In this document: one piece after another, positions 45,160 to 56,214 of the stretch | How positions within the stretch are numbered: the first letter of the stretch is position 1 | How the letters are laid out: each line of letters begins with the position of its first letter | From: Anthonomus grandis grandis | Taxonomy: Eukaryota > Arthropoda > Insecta > Coleoptera > Curculionidae | NCBI RefSeq assembly: GCF_022605725.1 | Contig: NC_065556.1 | Location: 9,920,001-9,984,000, forward strand | Direction of reading: 5' to 3' | Length of the DNA stretch: 64,000 nt | Made by a program: the position numbers and the translations under genes | The notes under the pieces: model-generated | The model's input: only the letters and a program-made list of their open reading frames with translations | What the model was told of the DNA's origin: nothing | Databases searched by the model: none

Positions 45160-45279
45160 ACTTGATTCCTAATAAGTAGTTACTGCTATAAAACAAAATA
45201 TATATCTATCCATTAATATCTATATTCTGTTTTCATATATTTATACATATATTTGCCATTTAAATACATTTGAAATAAA

Positions 45280-46787
45280 TTAGTTATTTTGTAAACTGTA
45301 AATTTTATAAATATTGAAATCTATACAATTATGGTTGATTTTTCTATGGAGATTACCCTTTCTCATAAGCCCAAACCCTGTTTGCTTTTGACTTTTATAA
45401 CCACTAATCTAAGATTTTGATGAATGAAAGAAGCTTTATTAAATTATATTAAAATATTTAAAATTTGAATACATTGAGTTAAAGTATTATGCTCACAAAA
45501 AAAAAACTGTAACAATGTCTAAAGAATTATAGCAAGTTACAACTGAGTAGTTAAAACTTCTTTGAAATAGGGAATGTCGGCGGAAAGGCATTTTTAAACG
45601 ATTACGACTGCCTCCCTTCATAAAACATAATTTTGTCTTAAATCGATCGATTTCTAATTATTGTTATAAATACTTCAGTCGTAGTGTCGCCCATTTGATA
45701 CTCTTACCCATTTTAGCTCATTTATTTTGTTTGACACCTTACCATATTTCCTTAGATTTTAAATAAAGCGAGGTGAATACTAACAATATCAACGAGTTGC
45801 AGAGCTTTTTTTTCATCTTAAAATTAAATTTAAACCGATTTTCATAAAGAACTTTAATTTTTATACACGTTTTTGAAAAACTTTTTTATATGCTCTTTAA
45901 ATTATAAGTTTGTATCTATTTTTTTCCAAAATTTTTTTACGAAGTTTCAGAAATCCAGAACCTTTCCATCTAACATAAGCCTTAGGGTATCCTGCTGTGT
46001 GACGTGTTGCTGCTCACAGCTTAATAAAATTATAGTACTTCAGTTTTTTGAAGATAATGAATATTGTAATGACTACAAAAAGCGATTTAAAGATATTACA
46101 GCAGTTTAAGGGTTAACAAGGTCAAAGCAATGCAATTTGGTCTCAAAAATTTGAGTCTTATTTGCATACGGCTGCATATGAGAACTTCTAACACTATCAT
46201 AGATGTCAAATGTATAAAGTAAATACAATTTAAGGTAGAGTATAGAGACCTCGGGCACATCCAGTTTTATTTCGCAGCAGATGAATGCATATTACACCAT
46301 AATATATTTACCACATGTACCTTATGCTTCTTATTCTTACTAGGTAGCTACTAAAAAAATTGCATTTACATGCAACATGATTCAATCCAAGATACTGCAG
46401 TTTGGAGCACAAAAAGTCAAACACATCGAGTCAATACCTTCTAAAGTACAAAGGCCTAACGGCTCAAATTAAAATAGCCGTGACGTCATACCTTCTAGGC
46501 CGCCATAAGAAAAGCATTGAATAGTTGCCCTGCGTAGTATTAGTTATCCCATTACGATCGTATAATTCTCTACTGCACTGTTCGACTGGTTTTCGCGGCC
46601 TGCTTCGACCACATTGCTGCGCTTCTTGGTGCGCCCGTTGACGAAACAAAAATTCTGTTTTTATATTTAGTGGGTGAACGAAAACAAACAGTTCTGTTTT
46701 TATTTTATGCAGGAATGGTTTTTCTTGTTTTAAAGTTACTTTTGTTGTGGTTTTGTGGTGTAAAAATGTAAATTATACTAGGCTAAT
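45280..46787. other. no gene recognised
   Basis: AT-rich to about 46450. Then there is a GC-richer stretch (46460-46640) just before the THAP/P-like gene, which may be the 5' region of that element. No TIR was identified. Confidence 0.35.
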
Positions 46788-48362
46788 ATGACGTATAAGT
46801 GTTGTGCCCCGGTCTGCCGCGCAAACTATGCGAATGGACCAAAAGTGCACGTCTTTGGTTTTTCCAAAGCTGAGGACATGCAACAAAAATGGCTTAGAGC
46901 AATTCTGCGGGACAATTTAGTGCCCAATAAAATCACTAAAATATGTGAATTACATTTCTCTATAGATATTATAATTTGGATTAGTTCGGAACAGGATCCC
47001 AAAACAGGTAAAATTATTTCAATTAATTTAAAAAAGCCCCGTTTACATGTAAATGCTGTTCCAACAATATTTCCAAATTGCCCAAATTATTGCTCAAAGA
47101 ATTTACTTCTTCGTAAAAGTAGGGAAACATAAGGAACTTGAAGAGCTACATCTTTTACAAGCATTAAACGATAGCAAAAAAGAGTTTGATAGACATAAAG
47201 AGGCCACTTTTTTTGAAACTTATGAACAATTTTTACGTAACATATTCCAATATTTAACACAACAAGAGAAAAATGTAATTTTATTATTTGATGAAATTCA
47301 CACTGACCCCTATTTAGATTACAAAGCTGGAAATACTGTGGGAACAGCAGTAAATAATAAGAACTTAGCATCCTCTGCAGTTGCCTTTACGTTAACCAGT
47401 CCTTGCTCAGCATTTAAAGAAGTCATACAAATATCACCAGTCTCGACACTAAACTCTGATATGTTATATAATTTTGTTAAGACCATTATTGAAAATTTAG
47501 AGGAAATAGAGTATTTTGTATTTTGCACAGTTAGTGACAATAATGCATTAAATAGCAAGGCAATGAGTAATTTTTCACCCTAAACAATCTTAGTATTGTT
47601 TACCCACATCCCATTGATCCAGTAAGACCTTGTATTTTATCTTTTTGATACTGTCCATTTACTTAAATGTATTTTTAACAACTGGCTTAACTCAAAACCC
47701 GACCAAAAATTTTCTTATCCCGATTTTGAAACAGGTCAAGCAAAATTTGCCTCATTTTCTGTAGTAAAGAGACTACATGAATTAGAAAGTGACAAATTAA
47801 TAAAACATGGTTACTCACTTAGTTTAAAGGCTTTGTTTCCATCATCTATTGAAAGGCAAAATTAAGTTAGCTCTCAAAATTTTCAATCCTTTTATTATAG
47901 AGGCTCTCAAAAATTTTGTTCATGATGTACCTTTTTCACACGACACAGCACATTTTATTAGTAGTATTTGGACATGGTGGAAAATTGTCAATGTAAAAAC
48001 TCCTCTAAAAGGAAAAATTTTTATTGGACATGTACCAAGAACCTTTCACCAAAAAAATACTAAACCTATTTAATGATCTTCCTAAATATATTTTTTTACA
48101 AAAAATGCAAGGTTGGTTAGACACTTGGGACTCAGCTGTTTTTTCGCATACCCTGACTCGTCAAACACATACTGCACTAAGTCATACCATACATGGACTT
48201 CTTGAAATAGCTAAATATTGTTTGACCGAACTTGATATGAATTATGTCTTACTTGGCAAATTCCAAACTGACCCCCCGGAAGGGCGCTTTGGAAAATATA
48301 GACAATTAGCTGGCCATAGCATAATAGCTGGCATCTACCTAATTATTTCAAAGGTGTTGTAA
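46788..48362 (+). pseudogene. THAP-domain P-element-like transposase, frameshifted
   Basis: Frame 46788-47132 begins with a THAP zinc-binding domain: MTYKCCAPVCRANY, FGFSKAEDMQQKWLRAI, ICELHF (the C2CH Cys and His) and AVPTIF. After a shift near 47115, frame 47053-47583 carries the RNase H-like core. ILLFDEIHTDPYLDYKAGN holds the first catalytic Asp, and FCTVSDNNALNSKAM the second. A stop at 47581 and further shifts separate a C-terminal region. There FVHDVPFSHDTAHFISSIWT and TDPPEGRFGKYRQLAG match the end of the P/THAP9 family. Gene order is normal for P-like transposases, but four frames are needed. No TIRs were identified around it. Confidence 0.88.
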
Positions 48363-48975
48363 GCTTTTATTATAAACCTCTTGGGTTTTTAGTTTGAATT
48401 TTCGTTTTCCCTAAAAAAAAATCGAATGGGGCGCGACTAAGGGTTCAGTTCATGTTCTGGCAGCCCTGTTTAAACCGGAAACCCTTAAAAATTCATGTCG
48501 CATACCATTTTTTTCGTGAAAATTATCATAAACTTCTAAGATATTTTGGCCTAGATTGGATGAAGTCACGCGTAAGCATTGAGTCTTTGTACTTTAGAAC
48601 GAGTTGTGTTGATCGAGTGCCCTGAAATAGTCAAAAAAAAAGCGAGACAACTGCTAGATTTTTGTAGAGAGCTCTTATAATGTTGGCAATACGCATAATT
48701 GAAAGTTTTTGTAAATCCATGTTTGGTCTCATTCTTACGTATCTTAATGTAAGTTTTGTCTTTAACGTCCAATTATTTGTTAATTAATTAAGCTTTTTAT
48801 CATTATTGTAGATGCCATTTTTATTAATTTTTGGTCGTGTTTTAACCTTGTCCGAGGTACTAGATCTGTAACATATATTGACGAAACCTGTTAATTTGTG
48901 TAAGTAGTAATACCTTTTGTAACTTAACAATTTGAATCTATATCTTATAAGTTTCCTTGGTTCTTTTATACTATC
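48363..48975. other. no gene recognised
   Basis: AT-rich sequence after the P-like gene. Minus-strand frames at 48566-49032 lack recognisable motifs. Confidence 0.35.
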
Positions 48976-49013
48976 CATGATGATGGATATGTTATATGTC
49001 CGAAACGTGTCAG
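48976..49013 (+). ncRNA. hammerhead-like motif, degenerate
   Basis: ATGATGA is followed by a GGATAT/ATGTCC stem (one G-U pair, 5-nt loop) and GAAACGTGTC. This layout resembles the hammerhead boxes of Penelope-like terminal repeats. The first box has A in place of the essential C and there is one extra base before the stem. No Penelope coding sequence was found nearby, so it may be an orphan terminal repeat or chance. Confidence 0.25.
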
Positions 49014-49089
49014 ATAAAAATTTTGTAAACAAATTGAGTGGAGGATGTTCGAAGTATTTTTACTTACCCATTAAACCATATTGTGTTAT

Positions 49090-49412
49090 ATAGTCACGTT
49101 GTATGTCAGTATAGTGTCTAATATCTGTTAAAATTTATGATTTCTATCGTAAATAAAGCTCAAACAACAATTTTCAACCCAATCGGATCAATAGCAAAAA
49201 AGTTACGTTAGTCACGTGACCCGAAACTGAAATTTCAAATATCTGTTAAAAATTAATATTTGCATCCTAAGTAAACCCCAAAAACCAAATTTCAACCCAA
49301 TCGGATCAATTGCCAAAAAGTTACGGTAGTCACGTGACCTGTAACTCAAATGTCAAATATCTGTCAAAAATTAATAATTGCATGCTAAATAAACCCCAAA
49401 TAAAAATTGGTC
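49090..49412 (+). repeat. 118-bp tandem repeat, about 2.7 copies
   Basis: Unit starts occur at 49127, 49245 and 49363, exactly 118 bp apart. A partial unit precedes the first. Each full unit holds TTTCAACCCAATCGGATCAA, AAAAAGTTACG, GTCACGTGAC and TCAAATATCTGT. The copies differ by about 10-15 percent by eye. Confidence 0.9.
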
Positions 49413-50309
49413 AATACGATCCACGATTATTTTTAAATGAATAAAACGTGCCACTTTTTTTTTAACACCACAAAAGAAAAGACGTTTTTGGAAGACGTCA
49501 AAACTTTGCCGAATTTTCCTGGCCGCAATACACAATTTCCCCAATTGATATGCACATATTCGGCTGAAAGGCAAGTCGGCAACTCAAAGCGTTAGAAATT
49601 AGTCAATAGCATTTCCAGTTCATTCCCACCCATTTTAAGCCTCTTATTTTCAAAATAAAAAAGTACACAAAGCCATTTCCGCCATTTATTATCAACGACG
49701 CGGGAAACGTCATTGAGCCACCATAGGCTTGTTGACACACATATGTATACTCCCTATGCTTTTATATTGGGTGCTTGATCACTGGTTTATTGTACCCTAA
49801 TAGCCCGGCAAAAGAGCACAAACCTAGTCAAAGAAAAAAGGTGTAGAGCAAAAACTATTCTACGTAGCTGATTGTAGAGTGTATCAAAAAATAAATTTTA
49901 AAAAGTATTAAAAATGTTAAAAGTATGTAATCTCGAAGTGTCACCTTTATAAAGTTATTAAATAAAATATGATTTTATATTTTCAATTTTTCAGACCTTC
50001 ATGCGAAAAATTTATTATTGCTCGTCCTGTATGGTTTACAAAAATTTCGGTTATATGGTGTTTGAAAGACAAAAATGAAGCTATTTTTTCATTAAAACTT
50101 TTTTTCCGAAATAAGTACTTTTTAGCGGAAAAGTTCAAAAACCTGAAAATGCCAGAACTCGTTAAAAAAAAAATCACAAAAAAGCTTTAAGTATATAATT
50201 TCTCCTATAAAACGAAGCCTTTTCGCTAAAATACTTTTTATGTTTATATTATAGTTTAGCCTCTAAAGCAGTTTGAATTTTGTATGCACTTTTATTCGCT
50301 TATACTGAC
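49413..50309. other. no gene recognised
   Basis: No motif-bearing reading frame. The opposed frames at 49969-50190 are uninformative AT-rich shadows. Confidence 0.35.
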
Positions 50310-51081
50310 TCACCCTGTAGCCGGATCTAGCCCAAAAAGTATACAGATCTAGTTCTCGCTATGGGCATTTAGACCTAAAAATTTTAATTCTCAATTTTAT
50401 TCTAGTACGTTAAAATTGAGATCTCGTGCAAAAATTAAAAATTACCCATTTTTTTACTAATTTTTGACTTCAACTCAGTCCCGAACGTAGTCCCGATCTT
50501 AATCCCTTTGATTTTTATTTCTGGGGCTACTTGAAATCACTTGTGTATAAAAATAAAATAAATAACCGTCAGGAATTGTGGAAGGAGTCAATACCATCAG
50601 GACCCAAGAAGAATCATTGTTTGGAGTCAGGCAAAATTTAAATAAAAGAATTAGACAATGTGTCCTAGTGGATGGTGAACATGTTGAACAATTATTATAA
50701 TCAACAGCCTTTTCTAATTTTATCGTTTTAATTAAATTTTAGATTAAGTGTTCATACGCAACCTAATAAATGCGTTTATTTCGAAAACGGTCTACTTTTT
50801 GGAGATCAAAGAAGTATACCTTTTTTGACTAGAATTAAATGCTGTTTTATTATTTTCACTCGCAAATGTGCGTACAGGTAGGTTAAAAAAGTTATGACCA
50901 TTTTAATCACTCAATGTTGTCGCATATGGCGCCATCTAGTGGTAATGGGAAAATAGATATCATATTCGTGTTCCTCATCCCAAATAATGATAGTACGCCA
51001 AATTTTCGAATAATCTGTCCAGTGGATTCCAAAATATTTCAATAAATGTTTGGTAAAAAATGAGTTTTAACACCCTGTAGA
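50310..51081 (+). mobile_element. mariner-like element remnant
   Basis: A transposase C-terminal fragment (about 50480-50700) reads RSPDLNPFDFYFWGYLKSLV and, after shifts, a VDGEHVEQLL-type end. The 3' part contains TTTCGAAAACGGT-type sequence and closes with ACACCCTGTA at about 51071-51080. A CACCCTGTA word also lies at about 50310. The 5' half of the gene is missing. Confidence 0.65.
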
Positions 51082-51189
51082 ACGAAAACCAATAACATTT
51101 TGCTAAGCGGTATTGAGCTCAAACGGTTTATTTTCATGTCAGGTATCCTACATTAACCTATGTCCAATTAATTACGGGACACCCGGTAT

Positions 51190-51690
51190 AATATAATATA
51201 TGCTGTTAATCACCTCTAGCTAGTCAAATAGAAATCCCATCGCGTCATTAATTCATCATTGTAAGCATCATAAAATTATCTATTCAACAGTACCAATAAA
51301 ATCGGTTGATGTACAAGTGAATAAGTACGAAAAAATGTCTACTAATATGTAATAATGAATATTTTATCGACACCTCAAACTTTGGTATAAAACATTGTGT
51401 GTAATCGTCATTTTAAAAGGCATACCATGAGCTGCTCAATGGTGTCAAACTTTAAGTTAATAGAATTATAAGCAATTAGGGTGTAAAATGGAGTGTCAAA
51501 AACAAACAGTTTATTCAGTTTAAAGAATTTATTCAAATGTGCGTCGTTATTGGCGGGGCAATAATAAAGCCTATTGTGAAGTTACTTACGCACATTGGCA
51601 AGACCGCTAATATCTCTACATTCCCGAGCACTTTAATAGATCATCAATATTTTAAGATCGGCCTTTGCTTTTTAAATATACCTACAACTT
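51190..51690 (-). mobile_element. family Y, copy D (partial)
   Basis: Runs in the same orientation as the left arm at 19515. TCATTGTAAGCATCATAAAA, AATCGGTTGATGTACAAGTG, ATAATGAATATTTTATCGA and GGGGCAATAATAAAGCCTAT correspond to words at 19590-19920. Only one arm and part of the interior remain. Confidence 0.65.
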
Positions 51691-52495
51691 AACCATATCC
51701 AAGTGGTCGATGAAATTTGGATGTGCTGTGGCAAAATCCTTTGACAAAGACCATAGCTCATTTAAAGAACTCCGGAATAGACCTGTTAGTTTATCATACA
51801 CATCGCAGTGTTATGGACGAGTATTATAATCATATCATCAATATCGAAAAATGCTAATGGAACATCAGCCCATCAGATCGCTTAGGATTGATTTCGTAGA
51901 AAAATGTGTCATTATAGAGAAGAAAAGCGCGACATATTACGCACAGACGAAAAAATTAATCTATATTCACACTAAAGGCTACGCAAAAGACTACGCCCTG
52001 TATCCAGAAATAACTGTGGCGGCACAGAGAATTGCTGATCAATACCGTTTTATTTTTAGTAAAACCTAATCCCGAAAACCTACATAAATTCTATCATGCG
52101 GGACTCTATCATAAGGTGAAAATAAACAAAATGCAAATCTTAAATTACCTACAGCATAACATAAAAAATAACAATAACCAACAAGTTATTCGGGTGAAAA
52201 CAAATCTGCAGCATCAAGAAATAGTAGTTCAAAAAGCTTCAGTTCTTATCGACAACAATGAAGAACTTCAAATTATATATAATAGCTAAGGGATCTAGAA
52301 TAATTTATAACTTTAAAGCTAAAAAATTTCAAGTATCATCTATGCTTGATGATAACATGAAACTCACAGTACCCTTAAGATGCTGTTTGTGCTTCATAGT
52401 ACCCTTAAGGTGCATTAAACATGTTCAAAATGAATGTTTTGACAACTTTGTTGCAAACATTGATTTATTTAAAAAATCCTATTGAAAGTTACCAT
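51691..52495 (+). other. unassigned reading frames, possibly retroelement debris
   Basis: Short open frames at 51851-52069, 52032-52289 and 52258-52485 overlap each other on the plus strand and immediately precede a BEL/Pao integrase remnant. They could be the broken upstream pol of that element, but no RT or protease motif could be read. An imperfect duplication around GTACCCTTAAG(A/G)TGC occurs at 52370 and 52400. Confidence 0.3.
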
Positions 52496-52499
52496 TAGT

Positions 52500-53005
52500 T
52501 CGAATAGCAAAGGGGTTATAACATGGAATTTTGTTTCTCCTAGTAGCCCATTTATGAATGGTCTCGCTGAAGCCAGTGTAAATTCAGCTAACCTAACTAA
52601 ATCAATCTCTGCGCTCTCAATAGCGATGCCAAGGACTTGCAACCTTTAACGGTAAGTCACTTTCTCACTTTGGTGTCTACTACTCTAGTTATTCCCGATC
52701 CAAACCTAAGCGAATTAAAGGTGAGTCGATAGGGTAGATGGTAATTAATCTAGCAGCTCATAGCTGAATACTAGAAATGGTGGTCTTACGAATACGTGAA
52801 TACCTTATAAGAATGGAAAAAACAGTCTACAGTTAACCCAAATATTTTAAAGAAAATGCTGTTTGTATTATACACAACAAACAAAAACATGTCTTACAGT
52901 GGCCCAGTTACACGAGTATATCCTGGTTAGGATGAAATAGTCCGAGTTGTGAACTTAAAGGCGGCAACTGTTTTACGATAATCTGAGAGACAAGTACCTC
53001 GCGTA
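52500..53005 (+). pseudogene. BEL/Pao-like integrase C-terminal remnant
   Basis: The plus-strand reading gives TWNFVSPSSPFMNGLAEASV near 52530, the integrase motif with a Pro-rich loop and Gly-Leu before the catalytic Glu. A degraded middle follows. Then near 52905-52970 it gives RVYPG and DEIVRVVNLKAATVLR, equivalent to the RV..PG.DGIVRVV.LKTA C-terminal motif of BEL/Pao polyproteins. Stops and shifts throughout. Confidence 0.65.
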
Positions 53006-53272
53006 CAATACGGAAACGCCGCGCGCTCTCGTTTTCCCCTCTAGCATTCCGCAGGAACTTTAATTTGGCACAACGATGACGCGACCCGATTGACTATTCA
53101 AACTCTATGTTTGAAAACCATATTCCCACCCCACCAGATATTTAGTTTTCTTGTTATGGATATTATATTATTTTAAGAAGCATATTCTTATAGGGAGCGG
53201 TAATAATAAAGTTAGTTGAGAAAATTAAAAAATATAGTGTTAAAATTTGAAATAATTTAATGCCATGGAATT

Positions 53273-53640
53273 AAAGTTTTTTCTTTAAATTGGTTTGTAG
53301 GAAAATTAGTCTCATTCAATCCTATCCAAAAAAAATCGTAATTATTTTAAATATTCTTTTTAATAACGAAAAAACCGACATAATGCTAAATTTGCAATTA
53401 GATTTTTCTATTTTTATTTTAAAACCTTTTATTTAAAGTTTTTTTTCATGAGTTTGTAGGAAAAATATTCTCCTTCAGTTTTCTGAAAAAAAATCAAAAC
53501 TGACATAAGGCGATATTGGAAAATACATTTTTCTATTTTTATTTTAAAACCTCTATTTGTTTAAAGTTTTTTTGAATGAGATGAAAGGAAAAAGATTCTT
53601 CTTCAATCCTATTAAAAAAATTAGAACTATTTATTTATAT
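53273..53640 (+). repeat. degenerate tandem array, 138-162 bp unit
   Basis: The AAAGTTTTTT... start followed by TTTGTAGGAAAA(A/T) and TTCAATCCTAT-like words occurs at 53273, 53435 and 53573. Each of the first two units ends with TTTTTCTATTTTTATTTTAA. Units differ considerably in length and sequence. Confidence 0.65.
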
Positions 53641-53893
53641 TTATAGATTGTTATCACAATTATCAAGTTTCCCTCTGAGACGCCATTTAAATTGAATCTC
53701 ATTATGTGAAAAGTAGCTCCTTAGTTTCATTAAAATTAGTGTGCTACATATGTTAATAATTACTTCAGTTTTTTAAATTTAAACTTAACACCCTGTAGCA
53801 CAAGAATGAAGCCGCTTCGAACATGTTCATATGAACTTTTATTTATAAAATGACCTGACGAATCACACACTAGCATTTCATTAAGTAACTCTA

Positions 53894-54239
53894 TACAGGG
53901 TGTCCCATAAATAATGGTAAATATTTTAATAGCAGATTTTCCTAGTACGAAAATCAAAGACAAGCAAGATTTTAAATTTTAGCAATAGATTTAGCATGTA
54001 TTGTTCGTTTTTATAACAAAATTTGGAATATGGTTTTCTTTTTATATGTCAAATCTTAAAATTAATCTTTTTTTGAAATATGCCATTGGCATTATTTAAT
54101 TTATTATTTAAAATATTTGTTGTGCAAAAAGTTTTGCTTACAAAAGGTATTCTTTCAAAATCTGACTACGATTAACCCTTTTCGAGATATTTACATTTAA
54201 AGTTTTCAATTCACTCAACAAAAACGACATTCATAAGCT
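53894..54239 (+). repeat. repeat family X, copy 2, left part
   Basis: Starts ACAGGGTGTCCC and matches copy 1 from 7662 onward (ATAAAATTTGGACAAT versus ACAAAATTTGGAATAT, AACCCTTTTCGAGATAT). It is interrupted at AGCT by the LTR of errantivirus 3 and resumes at 61975. Confidence 0.75.
54236..54239. other. AGCT target-site duplication, left
   Basis: AGCT directly outside the LTR at 54240. The same four bases lie directly outside the other LTR at 61975-61978. Four-base duplications are normal for errantiviruses. Confidence 0.8.
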
Positions 54240-54487
54240 AGTTAAATAAGTTTTCAACACGAGGGTGTTTTAAAAAACTTTTATTATGACAGGGTGTGAC
54301 CGACTTACAAGACATACGAGCAAAGAGTTGTTAAACAAAAGGTTACATGAGAATATATAAGCTTAAAGTGATTACAAAGCATAATAAATCGAATATAAAG
54401 ATATAGATAATTAATAAGATAATTCATAAGATAGATAATTAATAAGCATATTTAAATATACAGGTCGTTAAAATTATACATATAACT
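54240..54487 (-). repeat. 3' LTR of errantivirus 3
   Basis: 248 bp. Shares GTTTTAAAAAACTTTTATTA, CAGGGTGTGACCGACTTACA and AGACATACGAGCAAAGAGTT with the 5' LTR. It has an extra ATAAGATAGATAATTAATAAG-type duplication near 54410-54450 that makes it 20 bp longer. In element sense the purine tract AGGCGGGAGG precedes it. Confidence 0.92.
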
Positions 54488-54540
54488 CCTCCCGCCTAAG
54501 CCGAAAACAATAGGGATGAAGGGCTGTTTTCGGATTTACC

Positions 54541-54830
54541 ATTGGTAGGGTTGTTAGCTTCTTCTTCTTTCTTCCTAATTAGGAGTTCGTATACTGCAAA
54601 GGCAATAGTAAAAACAATTAGCAATAAACCAAGGGTATAGTAGCGAAACTCCAAGTAACAGGGTGGACTGGGTCGTCATCTTCCGGAATAGTCTTCAGTA
54701 GCTTAGCTTGTTCCTGTAGTCTGGACATGGTTGAAATCAATGGAATCTAGTTGAATAGCATCGGAGTGAAGTTTAAATTCAATATTGTCGAAATTAATTT
54801 TTGGCAGATAGTCAGCCCTTTCAGAAAGGG
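54541..54830 (-). pseudogene. env C-terminal part of errantivirus 3, out of frame
   Basis: After the main env frame stops at 54821, the neighbouring frames hold the expected remainder: a membrane-proximal segment, a hydrophobic helix and a Lys/Glu-rich cytoplasmic tail ending near 54541. At least one frameshift near 54830, and another further on, separate them from the ectodomain. A duplicated GAAAGGGCTG-like word at the junction may be the cause. Confidence 0.65.
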
Positions 54831-56209
54831 CTGCTTTCCACAGTGTCTTCCTTGTTCATTAATTTGGATCCAAGTAGACTAATACCACAATTACAAGGTA
54901 TAGAAATTAGGCTCGGTTCTGTCACAAAGAGGATTTCTTTATTTTGGCACAGCTTCTGAATTTTAATCTTGGTAGAAGTAGGTATTACTAAAATATTTTG
55001 ATTGGTAATAGGGCGTACTATTGGTGTGGCTACGTTTACATTGAGTAATTGGCATTTCGGCAGTTCAGCTTTCTTGATGAGGGTAGTAACACAATCATTG
55101 AGTTCTGGATTTAGGGCATTTCGGCATATGTAGAGGTTTTCAATCTTGGGACAAGCTTCATCTTGGTATTGTTGTGAATAAGTGCCCATTAAAAGGTAAG
55201 GTGATTTGGGTACAATTAAGAATTGATTTATAGGAACTGAGAACAAGTGAAACAATTCAAATGATTCTTTTACGAATATTGGAAAATGAATTACAAAAAT
55301 TATTTTGTTTTTTGAAAAGCTGACTTGTAGTCCTGCTAATTGATAATAATAATTAAGGTCTTCTAACATTAATACTTTATCGGTACCATAAAGGGTGGAT
55401 ACATTTGAAACTATTAGTTCGAGTTGAGAAGCTGACAGTATTGTGCTATGCAGAGTATTTAGTTTTGTAAATGAGATTGCATCTTCAATGTTATCTAAAA
55501 TTGTTGTAAAACTTTGACAGTTAATAACTATATGGTTTATAGTATTTTGTAATTTTAGGAGTATTGTAATATCCGTTATTGTTTTATTCATTTGATTTTC
55601 AAATTGATTAACATGTGCCTGTAAAGATTTTTGATTTTTATTTAATATGGTTATAGTATTGTTGTAATTATTGATCAATTCTTTAGTTAAAGACATTTGT
55701 AAATTTAATTCCTTTTTATAAGTATTTTGATTATTACGTAATTCTTGAATAGCTTTTTCGTAGCGCTCTCCATCATCTGAGTCCAGAGTACCAAATAACC
55801 ATTTTGACGTTTTTCCTACAATGTTTAATAGTCCACGATTCGTTCTATGTGGATTGATATTATTTAATTTAATTTTTATTTCATTAATTAAATATTTCGC
55901 GTGCGTAAGCAAATTAAAAGTATTTATATGATGCATTAACATTAAATTGATTATATTGGTATTATTGCAAGAAGCATCTAAAATATTATAGGCATTTTCT
56001 AAATTACTAAGTTCTAACAATAAGGGTTCTAAGTCTATAAAATTTATAAATGTATGCTTATTCTCTATTACTCGTGCATTACCAAGGTGGAATGGGAGTA
56101 AGGGCGTATCTATAGGGGTGACTGATAAGTCATTCTTAGTCTGATCCGTAATCTGTTGTGTCGGTGCAATTATCAGTAGTGCGATATCTATCACCATCAG
56201 GGGGTTCAT
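54821..56209 (-). pseudogene. envelope-like fusion glycoprotein ORF (errantivirus 3), C-terminus lost by frameshift
   Basis: An open frame of 462 codons from the ATG at 56209. The first 20 residues are hydrophobic enough for a signal peptide. Around residues 140-150 is an R-x-x-R furin-type site, followed by a Gly/hydrophobic fusion-peptide-like stretch and a DSDDGERY motif. This is the layout of baculovirus F-like Env in gypsy errantiviruses. A long helical region (Asn/Gln/Lys-rich, about residues 160-230) could form a coiled coil. Cys residues cluster at 330-440. The transmembrane segment is not in this frame. Several Asn-x-Ser/Thr sites are present. Confidence 0.85.
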
Positions 56210-56214
56210 CTTCC

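Noticed and set aside
47087..47558. Minus-strand frames inside the P-like gene
   Set aside because: They are complements of the transposase, which has clear motifs on the plus strand.
49090..49412. 118-bp tandem units considered as a CRISPR-like array
   Set aside because: The whole unit repeats with no unique spacers, and the context is an animal genome.
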